From Prorocentrum cordatum (Eukaryota; Sar; Dinophyceae; Prorocentrales; Prorocentraceae): a stretch of 62,000 bases of DNA. Under the pieces are notes generated by a model. It made no database searches. It was not told the origin of the DNA and was given only the letters and a program-made list of their open reading frames with translations. The stretch lies in NCBI GenBank assembly GCA_963575745.1, contig CAUYUJ010016162.1, positions 139,666 to 201,665 on the forward strand, in the 5' to 3' direction. The translations under genes and the position numbers were made by a program. Shown piece after piece: positions 40,466 through 50,059 of this stretch (the first letter of the stretch is position 1; each line of letters opens with the position of its first letter).

Positions 40466-40530
40466 CACAAAAAATGGTTAGGCATCCGACTCAAGATATG
40501 GAATCCGAGTGCCGACTTGATTCAGCACGA
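40466..40530 (+). other. tRNA-Leu(CAA)-like fragment
   Basis: 'TGGTTAGGCATCCGACTCAA' followed by 'GATATGGAATCCGAGTGCCG' resembles the D-arm, anticodon arm (CAA) and start of the long variable arm of tRNA-Leu. The anticodon stem does not pair well, and the A and B boxes are damaged. It is a tRNA pseudogene or SINE head at best, not a working tRNA. Confidence 0.25.
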
Positions 40531-40639
40531 GAGAGACCTAACACTGCACAAGCATGTTCATCCCTCCCCACAACTACTCATCCTGACATCCTCCATCCGC
40601 CCCACTAAACCAATACCAACAACAAAGACAACAAAGAAG

Positions 40640-41188
40640 CTAGCCTGCGCCTCCTGCGATGGTGGTCTTGAACCACCTGTGGAGATCTGCCTGGACCTTC
40701 TCATGGACTGCAGCCGGTGGCGGCAGCTCGGGAGGTGGCCCAAACAGATTTGAAGGAAAAATAGGAAGCCTCCTTCGTTCGGCCACTCTCTCCCTGCGCC
40801 GACGCACCGCTTCGGCCCTGTTGGCCGCAATCGTTGTAAGTACGGCCTCTGATAACAGAAGGGGAAGGGGTGGAGGGGGAACAGACGGAACATGACGCGA
40901 GTCGGGAATCTCTTGAGAGTTCCCTGGGGTCTCTGGCGTGGGCTCCCTGGCGAATGACATAGCAACTGAGTGACTGTCAAGATCATTCTCACGTGAATCG
41001 CTCAAGTCCCTATCAGCGCCACGAATCGACCTAATCCTAGAATATGTTGGCTGCTTCCTCCCGGATCTTGGAACAGCAAAATCTGGGCCCATACAAGGAG
41101 CCTCGGAAACTATAGAAGCCGTGGAAACAAAGAATTTCTTGAGCAGCTCACACTGATCACTGTCATTCTCCTCACAGAATCCAATCAA
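40640..41188 (-). pseudogene. Tail region of the C2H2/'PCET' element
   Basis: A 182-residue minus frame following the methyltransferase-like domain. It is Pro/Arg-rich with 'LTTIAANRAEAVRRRRERVA' and ends 'VQADLHRWFKTTIAGG'. No domain is seen; it is assigned by position and orientation. Confidence 0.4.
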
Positions 41189-41234
41189 TATTCGGCAGAA
41201 CCGTGTCCAGCATGGCTTGCGCTAAAACATCACA

Positions 41235-41939
41235 CTAAGTTGCAGGGTACACCTTTTTTCTTGAGATACGGAAGGAGCCGTCGGCCCTTTTGCTCAACAA
41301 CACATCGTGGGCTCTTGGACCGTGGCTACACTTACCTCCTCCTGGAGTGGATGTTAGGAGCGTGGGAAGCGAAGGCATTCTGACGGCCAGAATTCCTGTG
41401 GGCGCTCTACCTTCTTGGCCAAACTCACACTGGTCAAACTCCGTAAACGAACACGCTGGCGCAGAAGCTAGAGCCTTGGTAGGTCGGACGGACCATGAAG
41501 GGACTGCTCTAGGCTCCCAGGTGGGTGACGCTGGATGTTCAACCCACCCTGCACCACCAACACCTGCAGCAACACACAGAAGTTCTAAAGTGGCCATATA
41601 TAGATCACTAGCGACCTGTACTTGGAGTCTCTGCCTGGGGGTTAAAGCCGCCAGCCCCCATGGGGCATTCCAGGGTATCAGTGGAGGAGGGCCCCAATCT
41701 TTCCACCGAGACGCAGAGAATGTTTCACATGGGGCCCCCCCTCCTAAAACAGCCACTCTACCTGCCTTAATATGAGCCGCCCAAAGCTCAACAGTAGACG
41801 GCTTACTAAGGTCTCCAGCGTCAGAATCTAATAAAATGCTTATGGACAGGACACGTATCTCAACCTCAGGTAGCACGAGCTCTAACGCAGCTTCTACAGC
41901 ACATTGAACGTCCCCCAAGCGGCGGTGGCCACAAAACAA
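41235..41939 (-). pseudogene. Methyltransferase-like 'PCET' domain of a repeated dinoflagellate element
   Basis: The frame reads 'LELVLPEVEIRVLSISIL', 'AVLGGGAPCETFSASRWKDW', 'PWGLAALTPRQRLQVQVAS', 'GAGWVEHPASPTWEP' and 'FDQCEFGQEGRAPTG', ending after 'GGGKCSHGPRAHD'. The PCET block followed by EHP and then a QC.FG block is a recurrent domain of dinoflagellate genomes. Its layout recalls cytosine-5 methyltransferases (PC motif IV, EN/EH motif VI). This frame is intact for 234 residues, longer than anything else in its element. No function is established. Confidence 0.6.
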
Positions 41940-42284
41940 ACAAGCAATAAAAACAGCTCGGCGATGCAGTCTGCGAGGTACTATAGAAGCCAGCCTACCT
42001 GTATACCCGTTCCTATCATGAGGCCAATCTAGGAAAATGCCGTCTACAGATCCTGGTGCGGGGGGGGGGGGGCATCTGCCTTCATCTGATCCAGCGCCTT
42101 CCTGGACCAGCCCGTGATATCCAGAAGAACATTATGCAAAAATTGTTGTGCCTGAGCATGAAGGCCCCTAGTTGCTGGATGAATCGGGCCTGCGGCTATA
42201 CAAGACGGGATTAAGCGTGCGACGATGACTATCCACGCTCGAAGGCAAGTTTATTTTCCTGCGTTTCCTTCTCTGCCAACTCCT
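41940..42284 (-). other. Interior of the C2H2/'PCET' element, frames broken
   Basis: Minus-strand remnants with several stops. A poly-G run (42059-42072) probably adds frame noise. Confidence 0.4.
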
Positions 42285-42860
42285 TCACCACTTCTTGAGT
42301 GTGAGGAGGCACCTGCGTAACATGAAACACCATGCAAATCGGACGCCAAGTCGTGACATGTCTGACCAGCAGCGCTCTCGATTCAAAACTTCTTCAACAC
42401 GCAAGGCATTGATTCTCGGCAACGTGCCTCCGAGCCACGCCTGACAGAGTAGTATGATTAGCCCGAATGTGGGCGTCAAGTGAGGGCATTTGTCAGTGAA
42501 AAAGAAAAAACACTTGAAACTCTTCCACGCAACAGGCTGCGGCACATCTCTGGCAGACGGGAGGCCTTCACTCTTCATCATGTTCAGGAGACGCTTCTCC
42601 CATCGAGATGCTTGCAGATCACGTCTCGCCTTAGCAACAACAGCCTTAGTAACTTCGTGAATGGCACGCAACCAAGATCCCCTGGAAGGTTCAACTCTGT
42701 TAACCCAAGCCCCAGAGTCTGATGATGGCAAAGGCATTTCCTGGAAAGCGTGATGCGACGATCTTAACCAGGAAACATATTCCAGGATCTGATGCAACCA
42801 TGAGTTTTGTTTAGCCCTTATGTTAGCCTGAACGTACTCAGCATGTAGTAATGCCAGTAG
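42285..42860 (-). pseudogene. C2H2-like zinc-finger region of the same element
   Basis: In the frame that runs past 42500 the minus strand gives 'PSLDAHIRANHTTL', then 'ENQCLAC', a TGA, and 'RSFESRALLVRHV': two finger-like patterns of Cys pair, aromatic, Leu and His. The overlapping open frame (43118-42285) instead reads 'WLHQILEYVSWL' and 'AVVAKARRDLQASRWEKRLL', a helical region upstream of the fingers, and then runs out of phase. Such fingers commonly precede the PCET domain. Confidence 0.5.
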
Positions 42861-42954
42861 AAGGATAGGTGCAGCTGCCAAGTAGAGGGATAGTGCCAGT
42901 AGAGGGATAGTAGAGGGATAGACAGCTAGTAGTGCCAGTAGATGGATAGGAGGA

Positions 42955-43135
42955 AAAGGAGGATAAAGGAGAAGGAGGAGAAGGAGGAAGATGAGAGGAA
43001 GGAGGAGGAGGAGGAGGAGGAGGAGGAGGAGGAAGAAGCGTCTGAGGAGCAGGATGAGGAGTAGGAAGAGGAGGAGTAGGGGGAGGAGGAGGTGGGGAGA
43101 CGAAGAAGAAAGGTACACGAGGAGGAGGAGGTTCA
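42955..43135. repeat. (GGA)n microsatellite with tandem 'AGTAGAGGGATAG' words upstream
   Basis: 42850-42950 has five copies of AGTAGAGGGATAG-like words; 42955-43135 is GGA-rich. Confidence 0.85.
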
Positions 43136-43277
43136 GGAGAGGGCCATCGTTTGAAAAAGTCGTCCCCCCCCCCTGAATGCCTCTGCAGGTCTGCAGGTCG
43201 CCAGCCAGGTCAGCGGAGGAAAGGGAGAGAGAGGGCGGGGGAAAGGGAGACGGGATGAGGCGGGCGCGACACCAGAG

Positions 43278-43471
43278 TTAAGTCGGGCTTGTCCCCCTAC
43301 AGGGGGATTTTCGACGAAAAATGAAAAATACCCCACAAAATATTCAAAGAATAGTCCAAAAATAGTCTGGGGATTCCTTGCTGAATATTTTCGTTGACCA
43401 TTTTGGAGCATTTGTGGGGTATGTTAGATTGTTCGTCGAACATTCCCCTGTAGGGGGACACGCCCGACACA
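43278..43471. mobile_element. Inverted-repeat element, copy D
   Basis: A 194-bp element, the same length as the copy at 12351-12544. It starts TTAAGTCGGGCTTGTCC and ends with GGGGGACACGCCCGACACA. The arms share TTTTCGACGAA / TTCGTCGAA. It is flanked by ACACCAGAG on both sides (43269-43277 and 43472-43480). It lies outside any recognised gene. Confidence 0.88.
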
Positions 43472-43610
43472 ACACCAGAGCACGCCCGAGAGGCAGCGGG
43501 AGGCGGAGCCCGTCCCGCAGGCCATGTGGGCGGCGCGCTCCGGCGGGCGGGCGGGGCTGCTCCCCGCGGGCGACTCGGGCGGGCGGGACATTGAGAGACA
43601 TCCACTGGTC

Positions 43611-43812
43611 TGATGGGCCTGTTTGCCACCACCACCACCACCATAAGTTGGAGGGTGAGGGCGTCATCCTCCTCCACCTCCTCCTCCCTCCTCCTCCTCC
43701 TCCTCCTCCTCCTCCTCCTCCTCCTCCTCCTCCTCCTCCTCCTCCTCCCTCCTCCTCCTCCTCCTGCTCCCTCTCCAACTTATGGTGGTGGTGGTGGAAA
43801 ACAGGCCCATCA
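43611..43812. mobile_element. Foldback element with a (TCC)n core
   Basis: Arms of about 43 bp: TGATGGGCCTGTTTGCC plus (ACC)n plus ATAAGTTGGAG, inverted at the right end. It is flanked by TGGTC on both sides (43606-43610 and 43813-43817). The loop is (TCC)n. The hairpin arms and duplication show it moved as a unit, carrying the microsatellite with it. Confidence 0.82.
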
Positions 43813-43974
43813 TGGTCGGCCCAGCGCGCCGGGCACTGCGGCGGGCGGGTCGGCAGGGCGGGGCATCCGAGCGCGTGCTTCCGCCAGCAGGACGGGCGGA
43901 GCTCCTCTGGCAGGCCGCCTGCGCCCGTGCGTGCAGCGGGGGCGGGGGGGGCGCGGGCGGATCGGGCGGGCGGG

Positions 43975-44117
43975 TCCTCCTCCTCCTCCCCTCCTCCCCC
44001 TCCTCCTCCTGCTCCTCCTCCTCCTCCTCCTGCTCCTCCTCCCCTCCTCCTCCCTCCCCCTCCTCCTCCTCCCCTCCTCCCCCTCCTCCTCCCCTCCTCC
44101 TCCTCCCCCTCCTCCCC
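43975..44117. repeat. (TCC)n microsatellite
   Basis: TCC triplets with CCC and CTG interruptions. Confidence 0.95.
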
Positions 44118-44329
44118 CGAAACGTCATCGAAACGCCACACACAGACCCGAACGGGCGGGTCGGGTCGGGCGGGCGCACCCTAACGGGGGGGAGGGCGGG
44201 CAGGTTCTTGGTGGGCGGGCTGGTGCAGAATGCCGCGGGCGGGCGGTTCAGAGCAGACGGGCGGGCCCTGACGGGCGGGCGAGTCGAGCGGCAGGCGGGA
44301 CCCTAACGGGCGAGCGGGGGGCGAGGCCG

Positions 44330-44650
44330 GGTCGGGCGGGCGGGACCCTAGCGGACCGGTCGGGTGGGGCGAGCGCCGGGTCGGGCGGGCGGGACGTCAA
44401 AGTGTGACGCAGCTCTCGAGGTAGCACGCGCTTGCCCTAGCGGACCGGTCGGGTGGGGCGAGCGCCGGGTCGGGCGGGCGGGACGTCAAAGTGTGACGCA
44501 GCTCTCGAGGTAGCCCGCGCTTGCCCTAGCGGACCGGTCGGGTGGGGCGAGCGCCAGGTCGAGCGGGCGGGCCATTAGAATAAGACGCAGCTTTCGAGGT
44601 AGTTCGCGGTTGCCCTAACGGACGGGCCGGGTCGGGCGAGCGGACTTTGA
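44330..44650. repeat. Tandem units of about 91 bp
   Basis: Units start near 44392, 44483 and 44572, with 'GTCAAAGTGTGACGCAGCTC' and 'CTAGCGGACCGGTCGGGTGG'. Confidence 0.85.
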
Positions 44651-44659
44651 CAGGCCGGA

Positions 44660-45150
44660 TGGCAGGGGATCGGGCGGGTGGGACATTACAGTATGACGTA
44701 TATTCGAGGTACGCGCTGTAGACCGTTTGAGGGGGAGGAGGAGGAGGAGGAGGAGGAGGAGGAGGAGGAGGAGGAGGAGGAGGGGAGGAGAAGAGGAGGA
44801 GGAGGAGGAGGAGGAGGAGGAGGAGGAGGAGAGGAGGAGGAGAGGAGGAGAGGAGGAAGGGGAGAAGCCTGAGCAGGAGGAGGAGGAGAAAAAAGAGAAG
44901 GGAGAGGGGGGAGGAGGGGGAGGGAGGAGGAGGAGGAGGAGGAGGAGGAGGAGGAGATGTGAAGCAGCAGGAGGAGGTGGAGGAGGAGGAAGAGGAGGTC
45001 CAGGAGGCGCGGGAGGAGGAGGAGGAGGAGGGAGGAGGAGGAGCTGGAGAAGGAGGAGGAGGAGGAGGGGGAGGAGGAGGCCGTCGCCTGGAACAGGAGC
45101 CCGCCCCAAAACAGTCACCCGAGGCATTTAGTGACCGTTGTTGGCGGACT
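44660..45150. repeat. GGGCGGGTCGGG / (GGA)n repeat, copy 2
   Basis: Same order of parts as 39960-40335: 'GGGACATTACAGTATGACG', a long (GGA)n run (44730-45085), 'GGCCGTCGCCTGGAA' and 'CAAAACAGTCACCCGAGGC'. The microsatellite is several times longer in this copy. Confidence 0.75.
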
Positions 45151-45171
45151 CAGATGTTTGTTGTGTGAAGC

Positions 45172-45290
45172 GGCAGCAGTAGCAGCAGCAGCAGCAGCAG
45201 CAGCAGGAGGAGCAGGAGGAGGGGGAGGGCAAGGAGGAGGAGGAGGAGGAGGAGGAGGAGCAGCAGCAGCAGCAGCAGCCCACCAGACAG
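45172..45290. repeat. (CAG)n and (GGA)n microsatellite
   Basis: CAG triplets (45175-45205 and 45262-45280) around GGA triplets. Confidence 0.9.
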
Positions 45291-45517
45291 AGCTCGGCCA
45301 GGGGAGTGTCCTGGAGGAGAGGGGAGGACGAGGCACGTGACTGAGGTGCTCCTGGAGGGGGGTGTCTTGGAGGAGGGGGATCTGAGGAGGCTCTCGCTCG
45401 AGGCGCCCTCGCGGCATGCCCGGAAACGAGATCCTTCCGAGGCAATCCGATCGTTGGGGCAGGGGCCGAGCCTCCCGCCAGACGTCCTCACAGCTTGCTG
45501 AGTGACGAGGCACCCGC

Positions 45518-45727
45518 TCGAGGACGTCCTCCTCCTCCTCCTCCTCCTCCTCCTCCTCCTCCTCCTCCTCCTCCTCCTCCTCCTCCTCCTCCTCCTCCTC
45601 CTCCTCCTCACCCCCTCCACCTCCTGCTCCTCCCCCCTCCTCCTCCTCCTCCCCTCCTCCTCCTCCTCCTCCTCCTCCTCCTCCTCCTCCTCCTCCTCCT
45701 CCTCCTCCTCCTCAGGTCGAGGACGTC
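45518..45727. repeat. (TCC)n block flanked by an 11-bp direct repeat
   Basis: TCGAGGACGTC occurs at 45518-45528 and again at 45717-45727, on either side of 188 bases of (TCC)n. The right copy is preceded by CTCAG. The arrangement is like an insertion with a target-site duplication, or an intron whose ends repeat. Confidence 0.75.
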
Positions 45728-46792
45728 AGGAGAACAGATTGCTTGGAGCCTCTGGCTGTGTAGTTGCACGCGTTGCGCCCACCCCTTACTAGCCGTGTGC
45801 GCCGAGAGGGTTCGCATGCGTCGTGCTGTGGCTGCTGAGGATTGGATTCTGGCCTCCCGCGGCACACCTCCACTCATATGTCCGTCGGATAACGTGGGGG
45901 GCGACGTAGTTGTTTGCGCCGCGTGTGTAGTTCGCCCACAGTTTTCTCACGCGTCGCCGTGGCATCATAAAACGTATGTTTCGACCTGCTCCGCTCCGTG
46001 ACTTACCACGGAGCCGAATTTGATTGCGTTATTCCGAGGTAGAGTCGACTCCACTGCATACCAGCACTGAGCTCGGGTGCTCGTCTCTGGCAGTATGCAA
46101 GTTTCGACATGCGCGCCCGAGTTCATGTTCACCAGCTTGAAATGGACTTGACTTGCTCGATGGATAATGTATCGGCTTCGGTTGTCAGTGTTGGTGCCGC
46201 GCGCGCGCGTTTCGACAGAGCTCCGCGCATCCCGGGCAAACACTGTTTGGCTGATGCTGGCACAGTTTTTGCGCCAGGCCAGGCCATATCCAGTACAGTT
46301 TAGCTTGCGTCGCCACCTTTGCTTAGCCTTCCCAGCCCATCGTAGCCCAACGTGGCATTACCGAGCTCTGCTCCGTCCTGCCGTGCCCGTTCGAGGCATC
46401 CTAGCAGAATGCCTCGAGGTGACATTGTCATCTGACCGAGAGACTGTTCAATATTGGTCCTCCGAAACCCCGAATCGAAACAGCACCCCAATATTAAAGT
46501 GATGGTCCATTATCTAAGGGCCGGCGAGGGCCCCCGTAGTCCGAAAGCGGCCAAAAACCGCTTGCTTCAATCATTTTGGGGCGTCGGATCTCAGGGGAGA
46601 TGCTCGCAGACGCCACGGTGGCGCTGGGCAAGTACGAGATCGAAAACCCCCAAACATTTCAACCTTCTGCGCGCGTAGACTTTGCCTCCAACGGAAAAGT
46701 GGAGGCACTGTCGCGAAGCGCTCAGCAGGGACGCGCTCAGGCGACGTTCCACCTGGCGTTGCAGATGGGAGGAGTGGAAAGATGTACACTGG
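45728..46792. other. No gene recognised
   Basis: Lower-repeat DNA with short frames on both strands (for example 46167-46502 plus and 45965-46243 minus). None shows a domain, and I found no supporting splice pattern. Confidence 0.45.
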
Positions 46793-46962
46793 GGGCCCGA
46801 CCACAAGAAACCTTCCACAAGAAACCCAACCCTGAGACCCCAGGATGTCCATTGATTTTTGGCGCGGGAACGTCATGTGTTCCATGGCGAAACCATCGAA
46901 ACCCAAGAAACCCAGGGCACCCTGGAGGCAAGCAGGGTGTCTCTTGGCATGCTTACAGAAAG
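46793..46962 (-). mobile_element. Dispersed 'CAAGAAACC' repeat, copy 2
   Basis: Inverted relative to 32450-32625. The two share 'GGCCCGACCACAAGAAACC', 'ACAAGAAACCCA', 'TGAGACCCCA' and 'AAGAAACCCAGGGCA' in the same order, with roughly 80 percent similarity. Confidence 0.7.
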
Positions 46963-47395
46963 CGGGGCACTGCGCACATGCAAGAAAAACGCAGCGGGAA
47001 GACGCCGCTGCTCGTGGAAGGCTGCGGAACAGATCTGGGGGCTTTGTGGATGAGGAGCGAAAGGCTGACATAATTGCAGATCACGTTGGAAAAAGCAGTG
47101 GGATACACACGCGTATGTATACACACACACACAGGACTGCATCGGCGCTTCGCGCCATGCACCTTGGTCCTGTAAGTTTGGTACGTACGCGAAATGGCAG
47201 GAAGGCCAAGCAGACAATTTAGCGATGACTCTTTGTTGCATTTTCCGACATCGCCGTCTTTTGTTTTGTTATATAATTTATCCGTAATGGTTTCGCCCCC
47301 TGCCGCCGGCCCCCTCTCTCGGAGAATGGGCCATGGAAGGGCGAAGTCATGTGGCGTTGGCTTTGCCGCGAAGCATTGTCGGGACCTATTTGTTT
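46963..47395. other. No gene recognised
   Basis: Contains a short (AC)n run at 47117-47130 and AT-richer sequence at 47230-47290. Confidence 0.45.
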
Positions 47396-49955
47396 TCCGA
47401 CCCTGACCCTGCCGATCTGCGTGAGGGGTGCCGCCGAATTTCAGGCATGTGGCAAATCCCTTTTGTTCTTGGACCCTGACCCGACGGATCTGCGTGACGG
47501 GTGCCATCGAATTTCAGAAATGTTTCAAACTCCATGTGTTTTTGGACCCTCACCCCGCCGATCTGCGTGAGGGGTGCCACCGAATTTCAGAAATGTGGCA
47601 AATCCTTGGAGCGCCTTGTCGGGCCGCTGCGGAAGCGCTCCCGCTCGCACCGGCTCGCACGGAATGCTTGTCGGGCCGCTCCGGAAGCGCCCCCGCTCGT
47701 GCAGGCCCCCACGGAATGCTCGTCGGGCCGCTCCAAAGGCGCTCCGGTGCGCAGGCCGAGCGCTTGAAAGCGCTTGGGCGCGCCTGGGAGCGCCTGGGCT
47801 TCGATTTCGGGCCTGCCGGCGCCGCGCTCGATCCTGGCAAATCTGGCAGACGCTGGCCAACCCGGCAAAATGTCAGTGGCTCCACAAAATCGGCTCCCAA
47901 AAAACATGTTTTGTTTGATTTGATCTGGTTTTGGGCTCCGGTACGTCCCAGTCCAATTTCGAGCGGCCCGCTCGCGCCAGCTCGCACGGAGTGTTCGTCG
48001 GGCCGCTCCGGGGGCGCTTTGGCTCGCACGGAGACCTTGGCCGCGCCTGGGAGCGCGCGGGAGCGCCTGTGGGCTTGGATTTCGGGCCTGCCGACGCCGC
48101 GCTCGAGTCGGGCAAAGCTGGCAAATTCTGGCCGACCCGGAAAAATGTCAGTGGCTCTTCAAAATCGGCTCCCAATAAACATTTGTTGTTTGATTTGATT
48201 TGGTTCTGGGCTCCGGTACGTCCCAGTCCAATTTCGAGCGGCCCGCTCGCGCCAGCTCGCACGGAGTGCTCGTCGGGCCGCTCCGGGGGCGCTTTGGCTT
48301 GCACGGAGCGCTTGGCCGCGCATGGGAGCGCGCGGGAGCGCCTGTGGGCTCGGGCCTGCCGACGCCGCGCTCGAGTCTGGCAAATCTGGCAAATGCTGGC
48401 CGACCCGGCAAAATGTCAGTGGCTCTTCAAAATCGGCTCCCAATAAACATGTTCTTGATTATTTCATTTTGGGCTCCGGTACGTCCCGGCCCAATGTCGG
48501 GCGGCCCGCTCGTGCCAGCTCGCACGGAGTGTTCGTCGGGCCGCTCCGGGAGCGCTCCGGGTCGATTCGAGCGACGGATCTACATGAGGGGTGCCACCGA
48601 ATTTCAGAAATGTCGCGAATTCCCATTGTTTTTGGACACTGACCCCGCCGATCTGCTTGAGAGGCGCCAGGAAATGTCAGAAATGACCCAAATCCCTTGT
48701 GTTTTTGGACCCTGACCCCACCGATTTGCATGAGGGATGCCACCGAATTGTAGAAATGCTGCAAATCTATTTTGTTTTTGGACCCTGACCCCGCCGATCT
48801 GCATGAGGGGCGCCACCGAATTTTAGAATTGCTGCAAATCCTTTTTGTTTTTGGACCCTGACGCCGCTGATCTGCATGAGGGGTGCCACCGAATTTTAGA
48901 CATGTTGCAAATCCCATGTGTTTTTGGACCCTGACCCCGCCGATCTGCATGAGGGGTGCCACCGAATTTGAGAAATGTTGCAAATCCCCCATGTTTTTGG
49001 ACCCTGATCCCGCCGATCTGCATGAGGGGTGCCACCGAATTTAAAAAATGTAGCAAGTTCCCTGATTTTGGACCCTGACCCCGCCGATCTGCGTGAGGGG
49101 TGCCACTGAATTTCAGAAATGTCGCAAATCCTTTTGTGCGTTTGGACCCTGACCCGCCGATCTGCATGATGGGCGCCACCGAATTTCAGAAATGTTGCAA
49201 ATCACATGTGTTTTTGGACCCTGCCCCCGCCGATTAGCGTGAGGGGTGCCACCGACTTGTAGACATGCTACAAATTTGTTTTGTTTTTGGACCCTGACCC
49301 CGCCGATCTGCATGAGGGGTGCCACCGAATTTCAAAAATATTGCAAATCCCATTTGCCGATCTGCGTGAGGGGTGCCACCGAATTTTATAAATGTTGCAA
49401 ATCCCATATGTTTTTGGACCCTGACCCCGCCGATCTGCGTGAGGGGTGCAACCGAATTTCAGAAATGTTGCAAATCCCTTGTGTTTTTAGACCCTGACCC
49501 CGCCGATTTGCGTGAGGGGTGCCACCGAATTTTTGAAATGTCGCAAATCTTCTGTGTTTTTGGACCCTGACCCCGCCGATCTGCATGAGGGGTGCCACCG
49601 AATTTCAGAAATGTCGCAAATGCCCTGTGTCTTTGGACCCTGACCCCGCCGATCTGCGTGAGGGGTGCCACCGAATTTTATAAATGTTGCAAATCCCATA
49701 TGTTTTTGGACCCTGACCCCGCCGATCTGCATGAGGGGTGCCACCGAATTTCAAAAATGTTGCAAATCCTTTTTGTTGTTGGACCCTGACCCCGCCGATT
49801 TGCGTGAGGGGTGCCACCGAATTTTTGAACTGTCGCAAATCCTTTGCGCGTTTGGACCCTGACCCCGCCGATCTGCGTGAGGGGTGCAACCGAATTTCAG
49901 AAATGTTGCAAATCCCTTGTGTTTTTGGACCCTGACCCCGCCGATCTGCGGAGCA
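47396..49955. repeat. Satellites: 73-bp unit, and an inner unit of about 270 bp
   Basis: The 73-bp unit has 'TTTTTGGACCCTGACCCCGC' and 'GAGGGGTGCCACCGAATTT'. Three copies lie at 47396-47600 and about 19 at 48575-49955. Between them (47605-48570) is a different unit with 'GGGCTCCGGTACGTCCC' at 47934, 48210 and 48473, 'GGAGTGTTCGTCGGGCCGCT' and 'AAAATCGGCTCCCAATAAAC'. The larger array thus lies inside an array of the 73-bp satellite. Confidence 0.93.
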
Positions 49956-50059
49956 TGGCCAGCATGTTAGTCCCCTCATGGTTCGTGGGGTGTTGGTTTT
50001 CTTCCTTGCCGCGTCGCACCCGCAGTTCTCCTTTTCTTCCCCACCATGTTGTTTCTCCG

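Noticed and set aside
47396-49955. CRISPR-like appearance of regularly spaced repeats (also 53075-53999)
   Set aside because: Units are directly tandem with no unique spacers, and the context is eukaryotic.
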